From assembly GCF_014636495.1 (NCBI RefSeq), contig NZ_BMEM01000003.1, positions 310,001 to 374,000 on the forward strand: DNA of 64,000 nucleotides. Reading direction: 5' to 3'. The notes under the pieces are model-generated. The model was not told where the DNA came from. It worked only from the letters and a program-made list of their open reading frames with translations, and did not search any database. A program made the position numbers and the translations under genes. Shown here piece by piece: positions 36,086-45,441 of this stretch. The stretch is from Ornithinimicrobium tianjinense. GTDB lineage: Bacteria > Actinomycetota > Actinomycetes > Actinomycetales > Dermatophilaceae. Numbering within the stretch: the stretch's first letter is position 1; each line of letters starts with the position of its first letter.

Positions 36086-36091
36086 AGGGTA
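36086..36091 (-). promoter_or_regulatory. -10 box for the DUF4446-type gene
   Basis: TACCCT on the minus strand, overlapping a GGTATGCCG word; 6 nt to the GTG at 36079. Confidence 0.4.
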
Positions 36092-36172
36092 TGCCGTGCC
36101 GCCCCCCACCCGCCCCCACCCCGCCGTGACACGATGCCGGGGACCGCAGTGACACACCAGACGGGAGCGGGT

Positions 36173-38344
36173 ATGCCGAGGCACCAGCCGGGCGCGTGGG
36201 CGTTCGTGGTGATGGTGCTGGCCGCGTGGGTCGCGGCCGTGCTGCTCGCGCCCGGCGGCCGGGTCCCCGCCCCGGAGGGCGACAGGCCCGCGCTCGCCCC
36301 GGTGGGGGACGCGCCGGTGGTGCTCGTCGGCATACCAGGCCTGACGTGGGACCTCGTGGGGGAGCGGACGCCGACGCTGAGCGCGTTGGCCGAGGACGGC
36401 GCGGTCGCCGCGCTCGTGGTGCGGGGCGCGCACGAGGTGACCTGCCCGGCCGACGCGTGGCTGACCCTCGGTGCCGGACAGCGGGCCGGGACGGCCGTGT
36501 CAGGGTGCGGTGACGCGGAGGGTGCGGAGGGTGCGGAGGGTGTGGGGGCTGCGGCGGGGACGGGCCCGGTGCTCGACGACGTGGTGGTGGACGGCCGGGT
36601 CGCCCCGGACGCCTGGGGCCGTTGGCGCGCCGCTGCCGACCGGCGGGCGCTCGGGCCGCAGCTGGGCTCGCTCGCGCGGCTGGTGGAGGGCGCGGGCGGG
36701 TGCGTGGCGGCCTACGGACCGGGTGCGGTCCTGGGAGCGGCCGGCACGGACGGCGCAGCCTCCGTAGCGCGGCCTGACGGCCTCGTGGGTCTGGCGGCGC
36801 TGGACGGCCCCTGCGACGTGCACCTGGTGAGCGGGCCGGCTCTGCAGGACGACGCGTCGTCGGACCTGGCCGACGCGGACGCGGCGCTCGGCCGGCTCAT
36901 GCTCGGACTGCCTGCGGGCAGCCGCCTCGTCGTGGCCGGGCTGGGGCACACGGCGGGTCGCGCGGAGACCACCGTCCTCGTCGAGGCGGTCGTCGGCGCG
37001 GACGGTGCGGCCGTGCGCGACGGGGGCGGCGGCCTCCTCGGGTCTGCCTCGACCCGGCAGGTCGGGCTCGTGCAGCTCACCGACCTGACGACTGCTCTGG
37101 TCGAGGCGGCCGGCGCGAGTCCCGACGACGCCCTGGCCGGGGGGCCGGTGGTGGAGGTGGCGGACGGAGGCGGCACCGGAGCCACCGCTGGCGCGACCGA
37201 CGTGGTGACGAGTGCGCGCGACCTCTCGGCGGCCGTGTCCGGTGCCAAGCGGCTGGCGCCCTGGGTGCTCGGCGCCCTCGCGGCGCTGCTGCTCCCGCTC
37301 CTGGGAGCGGCGGTGCTGCTGCGGCGGCCCCGTCTGGTCCGGGCGGTGGCGCTCACCGCGATGTCGGTGCCGGTGGCCACCTGGCTGGCCGGCCTGCTGC
37401 CCTGGTGGCGCTCCTCCTCGCCCGGTCCGGCGCTCGTGGTGGCCACGCTGGGGGCCGCCCTCGTGGTGGCTGCCTACGCCGGGCTCGGCCCGTGGCGGCG
37501 CGACCCCCTGGGGCCGCCGGCCGCGGTGGCGGCGGTGACGATGGCGGTCGTCGGGGCCGACGTGATCGGATCGGCGCGGCTCGGGCTGGTCTCGGTGCTC
37601 GGCCTGCAGCCGGTGACCGCCGGCCGGTTCTTCGGGCAGGGCAACGTGGGCTTCGGGCTGGTGCTCGGCGCGCTGCTGGTCGTGTGCGCGGTCCTGCTCT
37701 CGCGTCTGCCGCGGCTCCAGGCCATGGCCGGGGTGCTCGTTCTCGGCGTGGCGACCTTGGTGCTCGACGCCGCCCCGCAGTGGGGCGCCGACTTCGGCGG
37801 CGTCCCCGGCACGGTGCTGGCGGTGGGGCTGCTCACCCTGGCCGCGCTCCGGGTCCGCTGGCGACCGTCGACGGTGGCGCTCCTGGTCGGGGTCGGCGGG
37901 CTCGTGGCCGCCGCCGTGATGGTGGCCGACTGGGCGCGGGGGCCTCGCCGGACGCACCTCGGAGACTTCGTGCAGAGCGTCCTCGACGGGGAAGCCGGCG
38001 GGATCGTGGTGCGCAAGCTGTCCCAGGGCGTGGGCATCCTGGTGACCTACCCCCTGTCGTGGCTCGCGGTGCTCGCGCTCGTGGGTATGGCGGCGGTGGT
38101 GCTCACCCGACGCCCCGGCTGGACCGGGCCGCTGTGGCGTGAGGCCGGCGTCCGTCCCGCGCTCCTCGCAGGTCTGGTGGCGATGGTGTTGACGTGGGTG
38201 CTCAACGACTCAGGGATCGCGGCCGTCGCGCTGACCCTGGCGATGCTCATCGGCCTCGGTGTCTTCGTTCTTGCTGCGGCCCCTGAGGACCGCGGCCGGT
38301 CCGGCGCTCCCCGGCCGTCTCAGAGCCGACCGCCGGCGGGGTAG
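36173..38344 (+). CDS. Large membrane protein with N-terminal phosphatase-like domain
   Basis: 723 aa. One N-terminal helix (about 8-28) leads to a periplasmic-side domain (about 45-345) with VVLVGIPGLTWDLVGERTPT and CPADAWLTLGAGQRAG, reminiscent of alkaline-phosphatase-superfamily folds. About ten membrane helices follow (about 355-705). The motif GRFFGQGNVGFGLVLGALL, in the membrane part, is conserved in this actinobacterial family as I remember it. Function not assigned. GGGAG precedes the ATG. A palindrome follows the stop after 13 bp. Confidence 0.75.
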   Translation: MPRHQPGAWAFVVMVLAAWVAAVLLAPGGRVPAPEGDRPALAPVGDAPVVLVGIPGLTWDLVGERTPTLSALAEDGAVAALVVRGAHEVTCPADAWLTLGAGQRAGTAVSGCGDAEGAEGAEGVGAAAGTGPVLDDVVVDGRVAPDAWGRWRAAADRRALGPQLGSLARLVEGAGGCVAAYGPGAVLGAAGTDGAASVARPDGLVGLAALDGPCDVHLVSGPALQDDASSDLADADAALGRLMLGLPAGSRLVVAGLGHTAGRAETTVLVEAVVGADGAAVRDGGGGLLGSASTRQVGLVQLTDLTTALVEAAGASPDDALAGGPVVEVADGGGTGATAGATDVVTSARDLSAAVSGAKRLAPWVLGALAALLLPLLGAAVLLRRPRLVRAVALTAMSVPVATWLAGLLPWWRSSSPGPALVVATLGAALVVAAYAGLGPWRRDPLGPPAAVAAVTMAVVGADVIGSARLGLVSVLGLQPVTAGRFFGQGNVGFGLVLGALLVVCAVLLSRLPRLQAMAGVLVLGVATLVLDAAPQWGADFGGVPGTVLAVGLLTLAALRVRWRPSTVALLVGVGGLVAAAVMVADWARGPRRTHLGDFVQSVLDGEAGGIVVRKLSQGVGILVTYPLSWLAVLALVGMAAVVLTRRPGWTGPLWREAGVRPALLAGLVAMVLTWVLNDSGIAAVALTLAMLIGLGVFVLAAAPEDRGRSGAPRPSQSRPPAG

Positions 38345-38357
38345 CGGTCCTCGGCCG

Positions 38358-38394
38358 CTACGGATCTGCATCCCCACAGGACGCAGATACGTAG
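38358..38394. repeat. 37-bp palindromic repeat, copy 2
   Basis: CTACGGATCTGC and GCAGATACGTAG form a stem with one mismatch around ATCCCCACAGGAC. It overlaps a second hairpin (GTAGCGG/CCGCTAC, 38341-38361) at the gene end. Likely terminator-like. Confidence 0.7.
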
Positions 38395-38515
38395 CGCGCC
38401 CCCGTCCCGAGGGTCGGTGTGGGGTGATCTGTCCCGGCGACACGCCCAGCTGGCTCCGGCCCGCGCGTGCACGTGCAGGCTCTGGTCGGTCCTTGTCGGG
38501 CATGTCGTCGGGACG

Positions 38516-38645
38516 GATGGCCAGGTCGCCGTGCTCGGGGCCGTCCTCCTGCTCGGCGGATGGCCCGGGCGCCGTGCTCGGGGCCGTCCTCCTGCCAGGA
38601 CGGATGGCCCGGGCGCTGTGCTCGGGGCCGTCCTCCTGCTCGGCA
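38516..38645. repeat. Three-copy tandem repeat, period 42-44 bp
   Basis: Units start with GGATGGCC at 38516, 38558 and 38602 and share CGTGCTCGGGGCCGTCCTCC-like cores. Length variation between units is 2 bp. Confidence 0.7.
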
Positions 38646-38688
38646 GCGGCGAGGGGATCGCCGGCGATCCCTACCGCCAGCCGCCCTG

Positions 38689-39747
38689 TCAGGACAGCGC
38701 GTCGATGCTGTCCCCTGAGGTGCCGGCGACGCGGACGACCAGGGAGCCCGGCTGCACGACGACGCGCATCGCGATCGCCGTGCCGAGGGTGTCGCCGTCG
38801 ACCTCCAGCTCGACCGGCTTGTCGGAGACGACCCGCACCTCCTGGCCCTGGAGGTGGTCGACCCGCGAGTGCCCGATGCGCCGACGGGTCGCGAGCTGGG
38901 CGAAGGTCGCCCCCCACCCGACGACGCCCTCCGGCGAGAGCAGGACGGCGTCGACGCTGCCGTCGTCGGCGAGCGCGTCCGGCAGCAGGTCCATCCCGCC
39001 CATCAGCTTGCCGACGTTGCCCACCATGACGCTGCGCACGCGCCGCCGGAACGGGGCGCCCCCGTCGACCTTGACCGCCACCGTGAACTGCGGCCCCTTG
39101 AGGTGGCGCAGCCCGGCGACCAGGTAGGCCAGCCAGCCGACGCGGGCCTTGAGCCCCTCGGGGGCCCCCGCCATGACCTCCGCGTCGAAGCCGAGCCCCG
39201 CCATGACCAGGAAGGTGTGCTCCTCGCGCACCTCCGAGCTTGAGCGGTCGTCGACGGCGTCGTCCAGGTCGACGTTCTCGGAGGGGTCCTCCTCGTCGGC
39301 CAGGCGCGCGGCGAGCTGGGCGCTCGTCGGCCGGACCAGGTCCAGGCGGCAGGTGTCGATCCGCGTGTCCACGCCGGTCAGCGCGATGTCGAGGCAGCGC
39401 TCGAGCGAGTCGACAGGCAGGTCGAGGTTGCGGGCGAGCAGGTTGCCCGTGCCGCCGGGGAGCAGCCCCATCGGCACGTCGCCGCCGGCCAGCACGGACC
39501 CGACGGTCCGCACGGTCCCGTCGCCACCCAGCGGGCAGACGAGGTCCACGCCCGCCTCGAGGGCCTCGCGCGTCTGCCCCTCGCCGGTGTCCTCGGGCGT
39601 CGTCTCGAGCCAGAGCGGCTCGTCCCACCCGTGCCGTCGGCAGGCCTCCGCGACGAGGTGGTGGACCCGGTCCACGCGGTCGAACTTCGTGGGGTTGACG
39701 ATCACGGCCGCCCGGCGCGGGCCGGAGGCGGTGGGATGGGTCGACAT
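38689..39747 (-). CDS. Diacylglycerol/sphingosine kinase-family lipid kinase
   Basis: 352 aa. N-terminal VIVNPTKFDR and the ATP-binding PLGGDGTVRTVGSVLAGGD with GLLPGGTGNLLARNLDL identify the DAGK catalytic domain. The C-terminal half is the usual beta-rich lobe. A middle insertion rich in Asp/Ser (about 155-180) is longer than in YegS. Phosphorylates a lipid head group, substrate not identifiable. Confidence 0.88.
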   Translation of the reverse strand: MSTHPTASGPRRAAVIVNPTKFDRVDRVHHLVAEACRRHGWDEPLWLETTPEDTGEGQTREALEAGVDLVCPLGGDGTVRTVGSVLAGGDVPMGLLPGGTGNLLARNLDLPVDSLERCLDIALTGVDTRIDTCRLDLVRPTSAQLAARLADEEDPSENVDLDDAVDDRSSSEVREEHTFLVMAGLGFDAEVMAGAPEGLKARVGWLAYLVAGLRHLKGPQFTVAVKVDGGAPFRRRVRSVMVGNVGKLMGGMDLLPDALADDGSVDAVLLSPEGVVGWGATFAQLATRRRIGHSRVDHLQGQEVRVVSDKPVELEVDGDTLGTAIAMRVVVQPGSLVVRVAGTSGDSIDALS

Positions 39748-39754
39748 GCCTCCT

Positions 39755-39760
39755 ACCGTA
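39755..39760 (-). promoter_or_regulatory. -10 box for the lipid kinase gene
   Basis: TACGGT on the minus strand, 7 nt before the ATG at 39747; AGGAGG also fits in the gap, so both leaderless and led translation are possible. Confidence 0.4.
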
Positions 39761-39820
39761 TGTCGTGCGGCCGGGTCGGTCCCAACGCGTCGCCGCTCGG
39801 GTCCGCGGGTCAGCCCCGGC

Positions 39821-41107
39821 TCAGGCGCCCGGCGGCACCACCGGTCGGAGCTCGTCCACGCCGCCGAGGAAGGGGCGCAGCGCCTCGGGCACGTAGACCG
39901 ACCCGTCCTGCTGCTGGTGGTTCTCCAGCAGGGCGATGATCGGCCGGGTGCTGGTCAGCGCGGTGCCGTTGAGCGTGGCCACGATCCGGGTGCCGGACTC
40001 CGTGCGCTCACGGGTGTTGAGCCGGCGCGCCTGGAACGTCGTGCAGTTGGAGGTGGACGTCAGCTCGCGGTACTTCCCCTGCGTGGGGATCCACGCCTCG
40101 CAGTCGAACTTGCGCGCGGCCGGCCCGCCGAGATCGCCCGCGGCGACGTCGATCACGCGGTAGGGCAGCTCGAGGGCGTCGAGCACCCGCCGCTCGATGC
40201 GCAGCAGGTTCTCGTGCTCCTCCGGCGCGTCCTCGGGGCGGCAGTAGACGAACATCTCGGTCTTGGTGAACTGGTGGACCCGGAAGATGCCGCGGGTGTC
40301 CTTGCCGTAGGACCCGGCCTCGCGGCGGTAGCAGGTGGAGGTCGCGGCATACCGGAGCGGACCGGCGGACAGGTCGACGATCTCGTCGGCGTGCAGCCCG
40401 GCGAGCGCCACCTCGGAGGTGCCGGTGAGGTAGAGGTCGTCGGCCTCGAGGCGGTAGACCTCGTCCGCGTGGGCGTCGAGGAAGCCGGCGCCGGCCATCG
40501 TCTCCGGACGCACCAGCGTCGGGGCGACGACGGGCACGAACCCCTCGTCCTGCGCGATCGCCTGCGCCAGGCCCATGAGGGCGAACTCCAGCTGCGCGCC
40601 GACGCCGAGCAGGTAGTAGAAGCGCGCGCCGGAGACCTTGGCCCCGCGCACGGTGTCGATCGCGCCCAGCAGCTCACCGAGCTCGAGGTGGTCCTTGGGC
40701 TCGAAGCCCTCGGCCGCGAAGTCGCGCGGGACGCCGACCTCCTCGAGCACGACGTAGTCGTCCTCACCCCCGACCGGCACACCCTCGACGACGATGTTGC
40801 CGATGCGGCGCATCGCGGCGTCACGCTCCTCGGCCGCGGCGCCGGCCTCGGCCTCGAGCTGCTTGACCCGGGCGGCCAGGTCCTTGACCTGCGCGAGCAG
40901 CGCCTGCTTCTCCTCGCCCTGCGCCTGCGCGACGGTCTTGCCGAAGGCCTTCTGCTCGGCCCGGGAGGTCTCGAACTGGGCCAGCGCGGCGCGGTGCCGC
41001 TCGTCCGCGGACAGCACCTGGTCGACCAGGCCCGGGTCCTCGCCCCGGGCCTGCTGGCTCGTGCGGACGCGGTCGGGGTCGGCGCGGAGCTCGCGGATGT
41101 CGATCAT
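39821..41107 (-). CDS. serS: Seryl-tRNA synthetase
   Basis: 428 aa. An N-terminal coiled-coil arm ([17 protein letters not shown], then Glu/Ala-rich helices to about 110) precedes the class II core: [12 protein letters not shown] (motif 2), [15 protein letters not shown], and [20 protein letters not shown] (motif 3; ends at the proline region). Charges tRNA-Ser in the cytosol. Full length and intact. Start by TAGGCT 7 nt upstream. Confidence 0.97.
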   Translation of the reverse strand: MIDIRELRADPDRVRTSQQARGEDPGLVDQVLSADERHRAALAQFETSRAEQKAFGKTVAQAQGEEKQALLAQVKDLAARVKQLEAEAGAAAEERDAAMRRIGNIVVEGVPVGGEDDYVVLEEVGVPRDFAAEGFEPKDHLELGELLGAIDTVRGAKVSGARFYYLLGVGAQLEFALMGLAQAIAQDEGFVPVVAPTLVRPETMAGAGFLDAHADEVYRLEADDLYLTGTSEVALAGLHADEIVDLSAGPLRYAATSTCYRREAGSYGKDTRGIFRVHQFTKTEMFVYCRPEDAPEEHENLLRIERRVLDALELPYRVIDVAAGDLGGPAARKFDCEAWIPTQGKYRELTSTSNCTTFQARRLNTRERTESGTRIVATLNGTALTSTRPIIALLENHQQQDGSVYVPEALRPFLGGVDELRPVVPPGA

Positions 41108-41114
41108 GCGGGTC

Positions 41115-41120
41115 AGCCTA
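41115..41120 (-). promoter_or_regulatory. -10 box for serS
   Basis: TAGGCT on the minus strand, 7 nt before the serS ATG; leaderless mRNA likely. Confidence 0.5.
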
Positions 41121-41188
41121 CTTCCGGGGGAGGGTATGCCGTCGCGGCCTCCGCCCGTGGTGGGAGGCCTGCCCCGGCCCTGGCTGCC

Positions 41189-41194
41189 TACGCT
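41189..41194 (+). promoter_or_regulatory. -10 box for the histidine kinase gene
   Basis: TACGCT, 6 nt before the ATG at 41201. GGAGGG fills the gap but is too close to the start for a normal Shine-Dalgarno. Confidence 0.45.
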
Positions 41195-41200
41195 GGAGGG

Positions 41201-42589
41201 ATGAGCGTGATGGACCGGTGGACCGGCGCCGACGAGGGGTGGGAGCGTCCGTCGCCGGGCCCCGCGCAGCGGCGGCGCGACGTCTGGCTCGCCGTGGGCG
41301 CGCTCGTCACGGTCAGCGTGGGCGCGGAGCTGATGCGGAGCATGGGTGGCTTCGAGGAGGAGCCGCACGGCGTGCCGTGGCAGTACGTCGCGATGACCAG
41401 CCTGGCCCTCCTCGTGCCGTTCCGCCGGACCCACCCGGCTCTCGTCACCGCGCTCGCCGGGATCCACATGCTGGTCGTGGGGCTGGTGCTGCCGATGACG
41501 ATGAGCACCCTGCCGATGCAGGCCCTCTACTTCTTCCTCATCTTCTCCGGCGTCGCCTGGGCGCGGGACCGGCGGCTGCTGACCGCCGCGCTCGCGCTGG
41601 TGCTCGTGCTCATGGCCGCCTGGATGGCATGGACCTTCGCCATCGGCAGCGGGGTGAGCCAGCTGGCGGGGATGTTCGCCGAGGACCTCCCCGAGCAGGT
41701 GGGCCTGTTCCCGCTCACGACGGCGGTCGTCGGCTTCATGCTCCTCAACAACGTGCTCTTCTTCGGCGGTGCGATCGTGCTGGGCCAGCTGGCGTGGAAC
41801 GGTGCCCGCCGGACCGCGCAGGTCGTGGCGCAGGCGGCGACGATCGAGGTGCAGTCCGGGCGGCTGCGCGACCAGGCGGTCGTGGCCGAGCGGCTGCGGA
41901 TCGCCCGCGAGCTGCACGACGTGGTCGCGCACCACGTCTCGGTCATGGGCGTGCAGGCGGCAGCGGCCCGGCGGGTGATGGACCGCGACCCGGCAGCGGC
42001 GGCCCTGGCCCTGTCCGCCGTCGAGCGCTCCTCCCGCGATGCCGTCGGCCAGATGCGCGACCTGCTCGGCACCCTGCGCAGCGACGACGTCGACCCCGGT
42101 ATGCCGCTCCCGCCCGCCGAGGCGGTCCCCGGCGACCGCAGCCCCCAGCCCACGCTCGCCGAGCTCCCGGCGCTGGCGGAGCGGGCGAGCACCCCGACCT
42201 GCACGGCGACGGTCACCGTGGTCGAGTCGTCTGCCGGTGCCGCCGGCCGGGTGCCCCCGCCCGTGCAGCTGTCCGCCTACCGGGTGGTCCAGGAGGCGCT
42301 GGCCAACGTGCACCGGCACTCGACGGCGCGCAGCGCGTCAGCGGTCGTGCGCGTCGACGAGGGCGCCGGGGTGCTGGAGGTGGAGGTCGTCGACGACGGC
42401 ACGCCACGCACGGGGACGTCCGGGACGGGACTGGGGCTGCGCGGCATGCGTGAGCGCGCGCAGCACCTCGGTGGCGGGATCGAGGCCGGCCCGCGCGTCG
42501 GCGCCCGGGGCTGGCGGGTGAGGGTGTGGTTCCCGACCCACGGACCGGTGCAGCGCGACCCGGAGCCGGCAGGCAGGATGGGCGCGTGA
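41201..42589 (+). CDS. Sensor histidine kinase (HisKA_3, NarL/DesK type)
   Basis: 462 aa. About six membrane helices in residues 28-200 make a membrane-embedded sensor without a clear extracytoplasmic domain. The dimerisation box is [18 protein letters not shown] with His239. The ATPase part has [11 protein letters not shown] and [14 protein letters not shown]. Its stop overlaps the start of the response regulator (GTGA). It partners that regulator; the ABC exporter just after may be the target. Confidence 0.92.
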   Translation: MSVMDRWTGADEGWERPSPGPAQRRRDVWLAVGALVTVSVGAELMRSMGGFEEEPHGVPWQYVAMTSLALLVPFRRTHPALVTALAGIHMLVVGLVLPMTMSTLPMQALYFFLIFSGVAWARDRRLLTAALALVLVLMAAWMAWTFAIGSGVSQLAGMFAEDLPEQVGLFPLTTAVVGFMLLNNVLFFGGAIVLGQLAWNGARRTAQVVAQAATIEVQSGRLRDQAVVAERLRIARELHDVVAHHVSVMGVQAAAARRVMDRDPAAAALALSAVERSSRDAVGQMRDLLGTLRSDDVDPGMPLPPAEAVPGDRSPQPTLAELPALAERASTPTCTATVTVVESSAGAAGRVPPPVQLSAYRVVQEALANVHRHSTARSASAVVRVDEGAGVLEVEVVDDGTPRTGTSGTGLGLRGMRERAQHLGGGIEAGPRVGARGWRVRVWFPTHGPVQRDPEPAGRMGA

Positions 42590-43281
42590 ACGGGGCGAGG
42601 GTGAGGGTGCTGCTGGTCGACGACCAGCCGCTGCTGCTGCAGGGGTTCGCGATGATCCTCTCGGTCGAGGACGACCTCGAGGTCGTCGGCCAGGTGGGGG
42701 ACGGGGCCCAGGCGGTCGAGGCGGTCGCGCGGCTGCGGCCCGACGTCGTCCTGATGGACGTGCAGATGCCGGTGCTCGACGGCGTGGAGGCGACCCGCCG
42801 GATCATCGCCGACCACCCGGACGTCCGGGTCGTGGTGCTGACCACCTTCGACCGCGACGACTACCTCTTCGACGCGCTCGAGGCCGGGGCGAGCGGCTTC
42901 CTGCTCAAGAACGCCGACCCCGACGACCTCGTCCAGGCCGTGCGCGCCGCGGCCGACGGGCACGCGCTCCTGGCGCCCGAGGTGACGATGCGCGTCATCA
43001 CCCGGATGACCGGCGCCGGGCCGTCCGAGGGAGAGGGGGAGGAGCGCGGCATACCCCTGCCCATGCTGACGGGGCGCGAGCGCGAGGTGCTGGAGCAGGT
43101 GGCGCGGGGCATGTCCAACGGCGAGATCGCCCGGGCCTTCTTCGTGACCGAGGCGACGGTGAAGACGCACGTGTCCAACGTGCTGGCCAAGCTCGGGGTG
43201 CGCGACCGGGTGCAGGCGGTCATCGCGGCCTACGAGGCCGGCCTCGTCTCCCCGCGCCCGCTGAGCAGGGACCGCGCCTGA
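42586..43281 (+). CDS. NarL/FixJ-family response regulator
   Basis: 231 aa. Receiver domain with VDDQPLLLQG, phosphoacceptor Asp58 (VVLMDVQMPVLDG) and FLLKNADP. LuxR-type HTH with LTGREREVLEQVARGMSNGE and EATVKTHVSNVLAKLGV. Coupled to the kinase gene by overlap. Terminator hairpin follows at once; the ABC exporter starts 88 bp later with its own promoter. Confidence 0.95.
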   Translation: MNGARVRVLLVDDQPLLLQGFAMILSVEDDLEVVGQVGDGAQAVEAVARLRPDVVLMDVQMPVLDGVEATRRIIADHPDVRVVVLTTFDRDDYLFDALEAGASGFLLKNADPDDLVQAVRAAADGHALLAPEVTMRVITRMTGAGPSEGEGEERGIPLPMLTGREREVLEQVARGMSNGEIARAFFVTEATVKTHVSNVLAKLGVRDRVQAVIAAYEAGLVSPRPLSRDRA

Positions 43282-43286
43282 GGTCT

Positions 43287-43314
43287 CCGGCCTCCGACGA
43301 GGGACGGAGGCCGG
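43287..43314. terminator. Terminator hairpin after the response regulator
   Basis: CCGGCCTCCG and CGGAGGCCGG make a perfect 10-bp stem with an 8-nt loop, 5 bp after the stop. Confidence 0.6.
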
Positions 43315-43356
43315 ATCTCCCGCCCGGGCCCGATGCGCGGGCCCGAGCCCGCTGCC

Positions 43357-43362
43357 TAGCGT
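43357..43362 (+). promoter_or_regulatory. -10 box for the ABC exporter genes
   Basis: TAGCGT, 7 nt before the ATG at 43370. Confidence 0.5.
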
Positions 43363-43369
43363 GGGACCC

Positions 43370-44251
43370 ATGTTGCAGATCTCTCACCTCACGCGCCGGT
43401 TCGGCGACGTGGTGGCCGCCGCCGACGTCTCCTTCGAGGTGCCCGCGGGGCAGATGGTCGGCTTCGTCGGGGGCAACGGCGCGGGCAAGACCACGACGAT
43501 GCGGATGATCATGGGCGTGCTCGCGCCCACGTCCGGCGAGGTGCTGTGGGACGGCGCGCCGACCACGCGCGAGGTGCGCGCCCGGTTCGGCTACATGCCC
43601 GAGGAGCGCGGCCTCTACCCCAAGCAGCCGGTGCTCGGGCAGCTGGTCTACCTCGGCCAGCTGCACGGCATGACCGCCTCGGCCGCCCGGCAGCGCGCGA
43701 CGGAGCTGCTGGGGCGCTTCGGGCTGGGCGACCGACTGGACGCCAAGGTCGAGACGCTGTCGCTGGGCAACCAGCAACGCGCCCAGATCATCGCCTCCGT
43801 GCTCGGCGACCCAGTCGCCCTCGTCCTCGACGAGCCCTTCTCCGGCCTCGACCCGGCGGCGGTCGACCAGATGAGCGAGCTGCTCCGCGAGCACACGGCC
43901 CGCGGGGTGCCCGTGCTCTTCAGCTCCCACCAGCTCGAGCTCGTGGACCGCCTGTGCGACTCGATCGTCGTGCTCCACCACGGGCGGGTCGTCGCCAGCG
44001 GCAGCTCCGAGCAGCTGCGCGCCACCGCGCCGCTGCGCTACCGGCTCACCACCACCGGCGACACCGGCTGGGTGCGCGGCGCCCCCGGCATCACGGTCGT
44101 CGACCTCGACGGGCCGAGCGTGCTGGTCGAGCCCGCGGACGAGGACGCCGCCCAGCGGCTCCTCGCGGACGCCGCGGCGCGCGGCCCGGTCCGGGAGTTC
44201 AGCCTGATCCGTCCCAGCCTGTCCGAGATCTACCGGGAGGTGGCGGCATGA
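43370..44251 (+). CDS. ABC exporter ATPase
   Basis: 293 aa. Walker A GGNGAGKTTTMR, signature LSLGNQQRAQI and Walker B ALVLDEPFSGLD. Pattern of the NatA/CcmA-type exporters, with GYMPEERGLYPKQPV. The C-terminal 70 residues are an extra regulatory tail. Overlaps the permease gene by ATGA. The two form an ABC-2 exporter, probably of a peptide, drug or sodium; the upstream two-component pair may control it. Confidence 0.92.
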   Translation: MLQISHLTRRFGDVVAAADVSFEVPAGQMVGFVGGNGAGKTTTMRMIMGVLAPTSGEVLWDGAPTTREVRARFGYMPEERGLYPKQPVLGQLVYLGQLHGMTASAARQRATELLGRFGLGDRLDAKVETLSLGNQQRAQIIASVLGDPVALVLDEPFSGLDPAAVDQMSELLREHTARGVPVLFSSHQLELVDRLCDSIVVLHHGRVVASGSSEQLRATAPLRYRLTTTGDTGWVRGAPGITVVDLDGPSVLVEPADEDAAQRLLADAAARGPVREFSLIRPSLSEIYREVAA

Positions 44252-45417
44252 ACCGCGCCTGGTCCGTCGTCGCGCTCCGCGAGATCATGGTCCGTCTGCG
44301 GGACCGCAACTTCCTGATGTCCACCGGCTTCACGCTGGTCTTCCTGCTGGGCGCCATCCTCGCCCAGCAGTTCTTCGGCAACCGCGCGATGTCCTACGAC
44401 ATCGGGGTGGAGGGCCCCGAGGGCGCGCGGATCGTCGCGCAGGCCCAGGAGCTCGCGCGCGCCGAGGACCCGGAGGTCCGGCTGACCAGCACCGAGCTGG
44501 GCGACGCGGCGGCGGTGGAGGAGGCGGCTCGGGTCGACGACGTCGACTACGGCCTGCTCGCGACCGCCGACGGGTGGGAGCTCGTCGACGAGGGACCCAC
44601 CGCCGGCGACCTGCAGATGCTCGTCGGCGAGGTGGTCCGGGAGGACGCGCTCGGCCGCAACGCCGAGGCCGCCGGCACCGACCTGGAGTCGCTCCTGGCG
44701 GGCTCGGCCGTCACCGCGCGTGACCTCGCCGAGGGCGACGGCGGCAGCACCTTCCTCGCCTTCGTCCTGGGCCTCGTCTTCGCGATGCTCTTCTACATGT
44801 CCTCGTTGCTGTTCGGGATGCAGATCGCCAGCAGCGTGGTCGAGGAGAAGCAGTCGCGGCTCGTCGAGATCCTGGCCGCCGCGATCCCGGTGCGGACGCT
44901 GCTCCTCGGCAAGGTCGTGGGCAACACCGTCCTGGCGCTGGGCCAGCTGGTGCTCATCGTCGCCGTCGGGCTCGTGGGGCTGGCGTTCACCGACTACGAC
45001 GTGGCGCTGCCGGGCCTGGCCGGGGGCATCGCGTGGTACGTCCCGTTCTTCGTCGTCGGCTTCCTCGCGCTCGCCTGCATCTGGGCCGCCGCGGGGTCGC
45101 TCGCCTCCCGCACCGAGGACCTGCAGTCCACGACGATGCCGCTGACGATGCTGCTCGTGGTCGTCTTCGTGGTGAGCCTCAACCTCGAGGGGGTATGGCG
45201 CGTGGTCGCCTCCTACGTCCCGATCACCTCGACCATCCTCATGCCGATGCGCGTCCTCGAGGGCGAGGCAGCCTGGTGGGAGCCGTGGGTCGCGCTCGTG
45301 GTGGTCCTGGCGTTCTCCCTCGTCACCGTCCGCCTGGGGGCGCGCCTCTACCAGCGCTCGCTGCTGCATACCTCCGGGGCGTTGTCCTGGCGCCGGGCGA
45401 TGACGCTCACCGACTGA
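44248..45417 (+). CDS. ABC-2 type exporter permease (NatB-like)
   Basis: 389 aa. One N-terminal helix (about 22-42), an extracytoplasmic domain of about 150 residues, and then about five membrane helices. LFGMQIASSVVEEKQSRLVE is the conserved block before the helical bundle in NatB-like permeases. Partner of the ATPase upstream. Confidence 0.9.
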   Translation: MNRAWSVVALREIMVRLRDRNFLMSTGFTLVFLLGAILAQQFFGNRAMSYDIGVEGPEGARIVAQAQELARAEDPEVRLTSTELGDAAAVEEAARVDDVDYGLLATADGWELVDEGPTAGDLQMLVGEVVREDALGRNAEAAGTDLESLLAGSAVTARDLAEGDGGSTFLAFVLGLVFAMLFYMSSLLFGMQIASSVVEEKQSRLVEILAAAIPVRTLLLGKVVGNTVLALGQLVLIVAVGLVGLAFTDYDVALPGLAGGIAWYVPFFVVGFLALACIWAAAGSLASRTEDLQSTTMPLTMLLVVVFVVSLNLEGVWRVVASYVPITSTILMPMRVLEGEAAWWEPWVALVVVLAFSLVTVRLGARLYQRSLLHTSGALSWRRAMTLTD

Positions 45418-45441
45418 GGGGGGCGTGGCGGCGCCCCGGCG

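Larger units (their letters stand above)
38345..38688. other. Gene-free region with palindrome and tandem repeat
   Basis: 344 bp between the large membrane protein and the lipid kinase (convergent). It holds the 37-bp palindrome and a 42-44 bp tandem repeat; no coding region supported. Confidence 0.7.
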
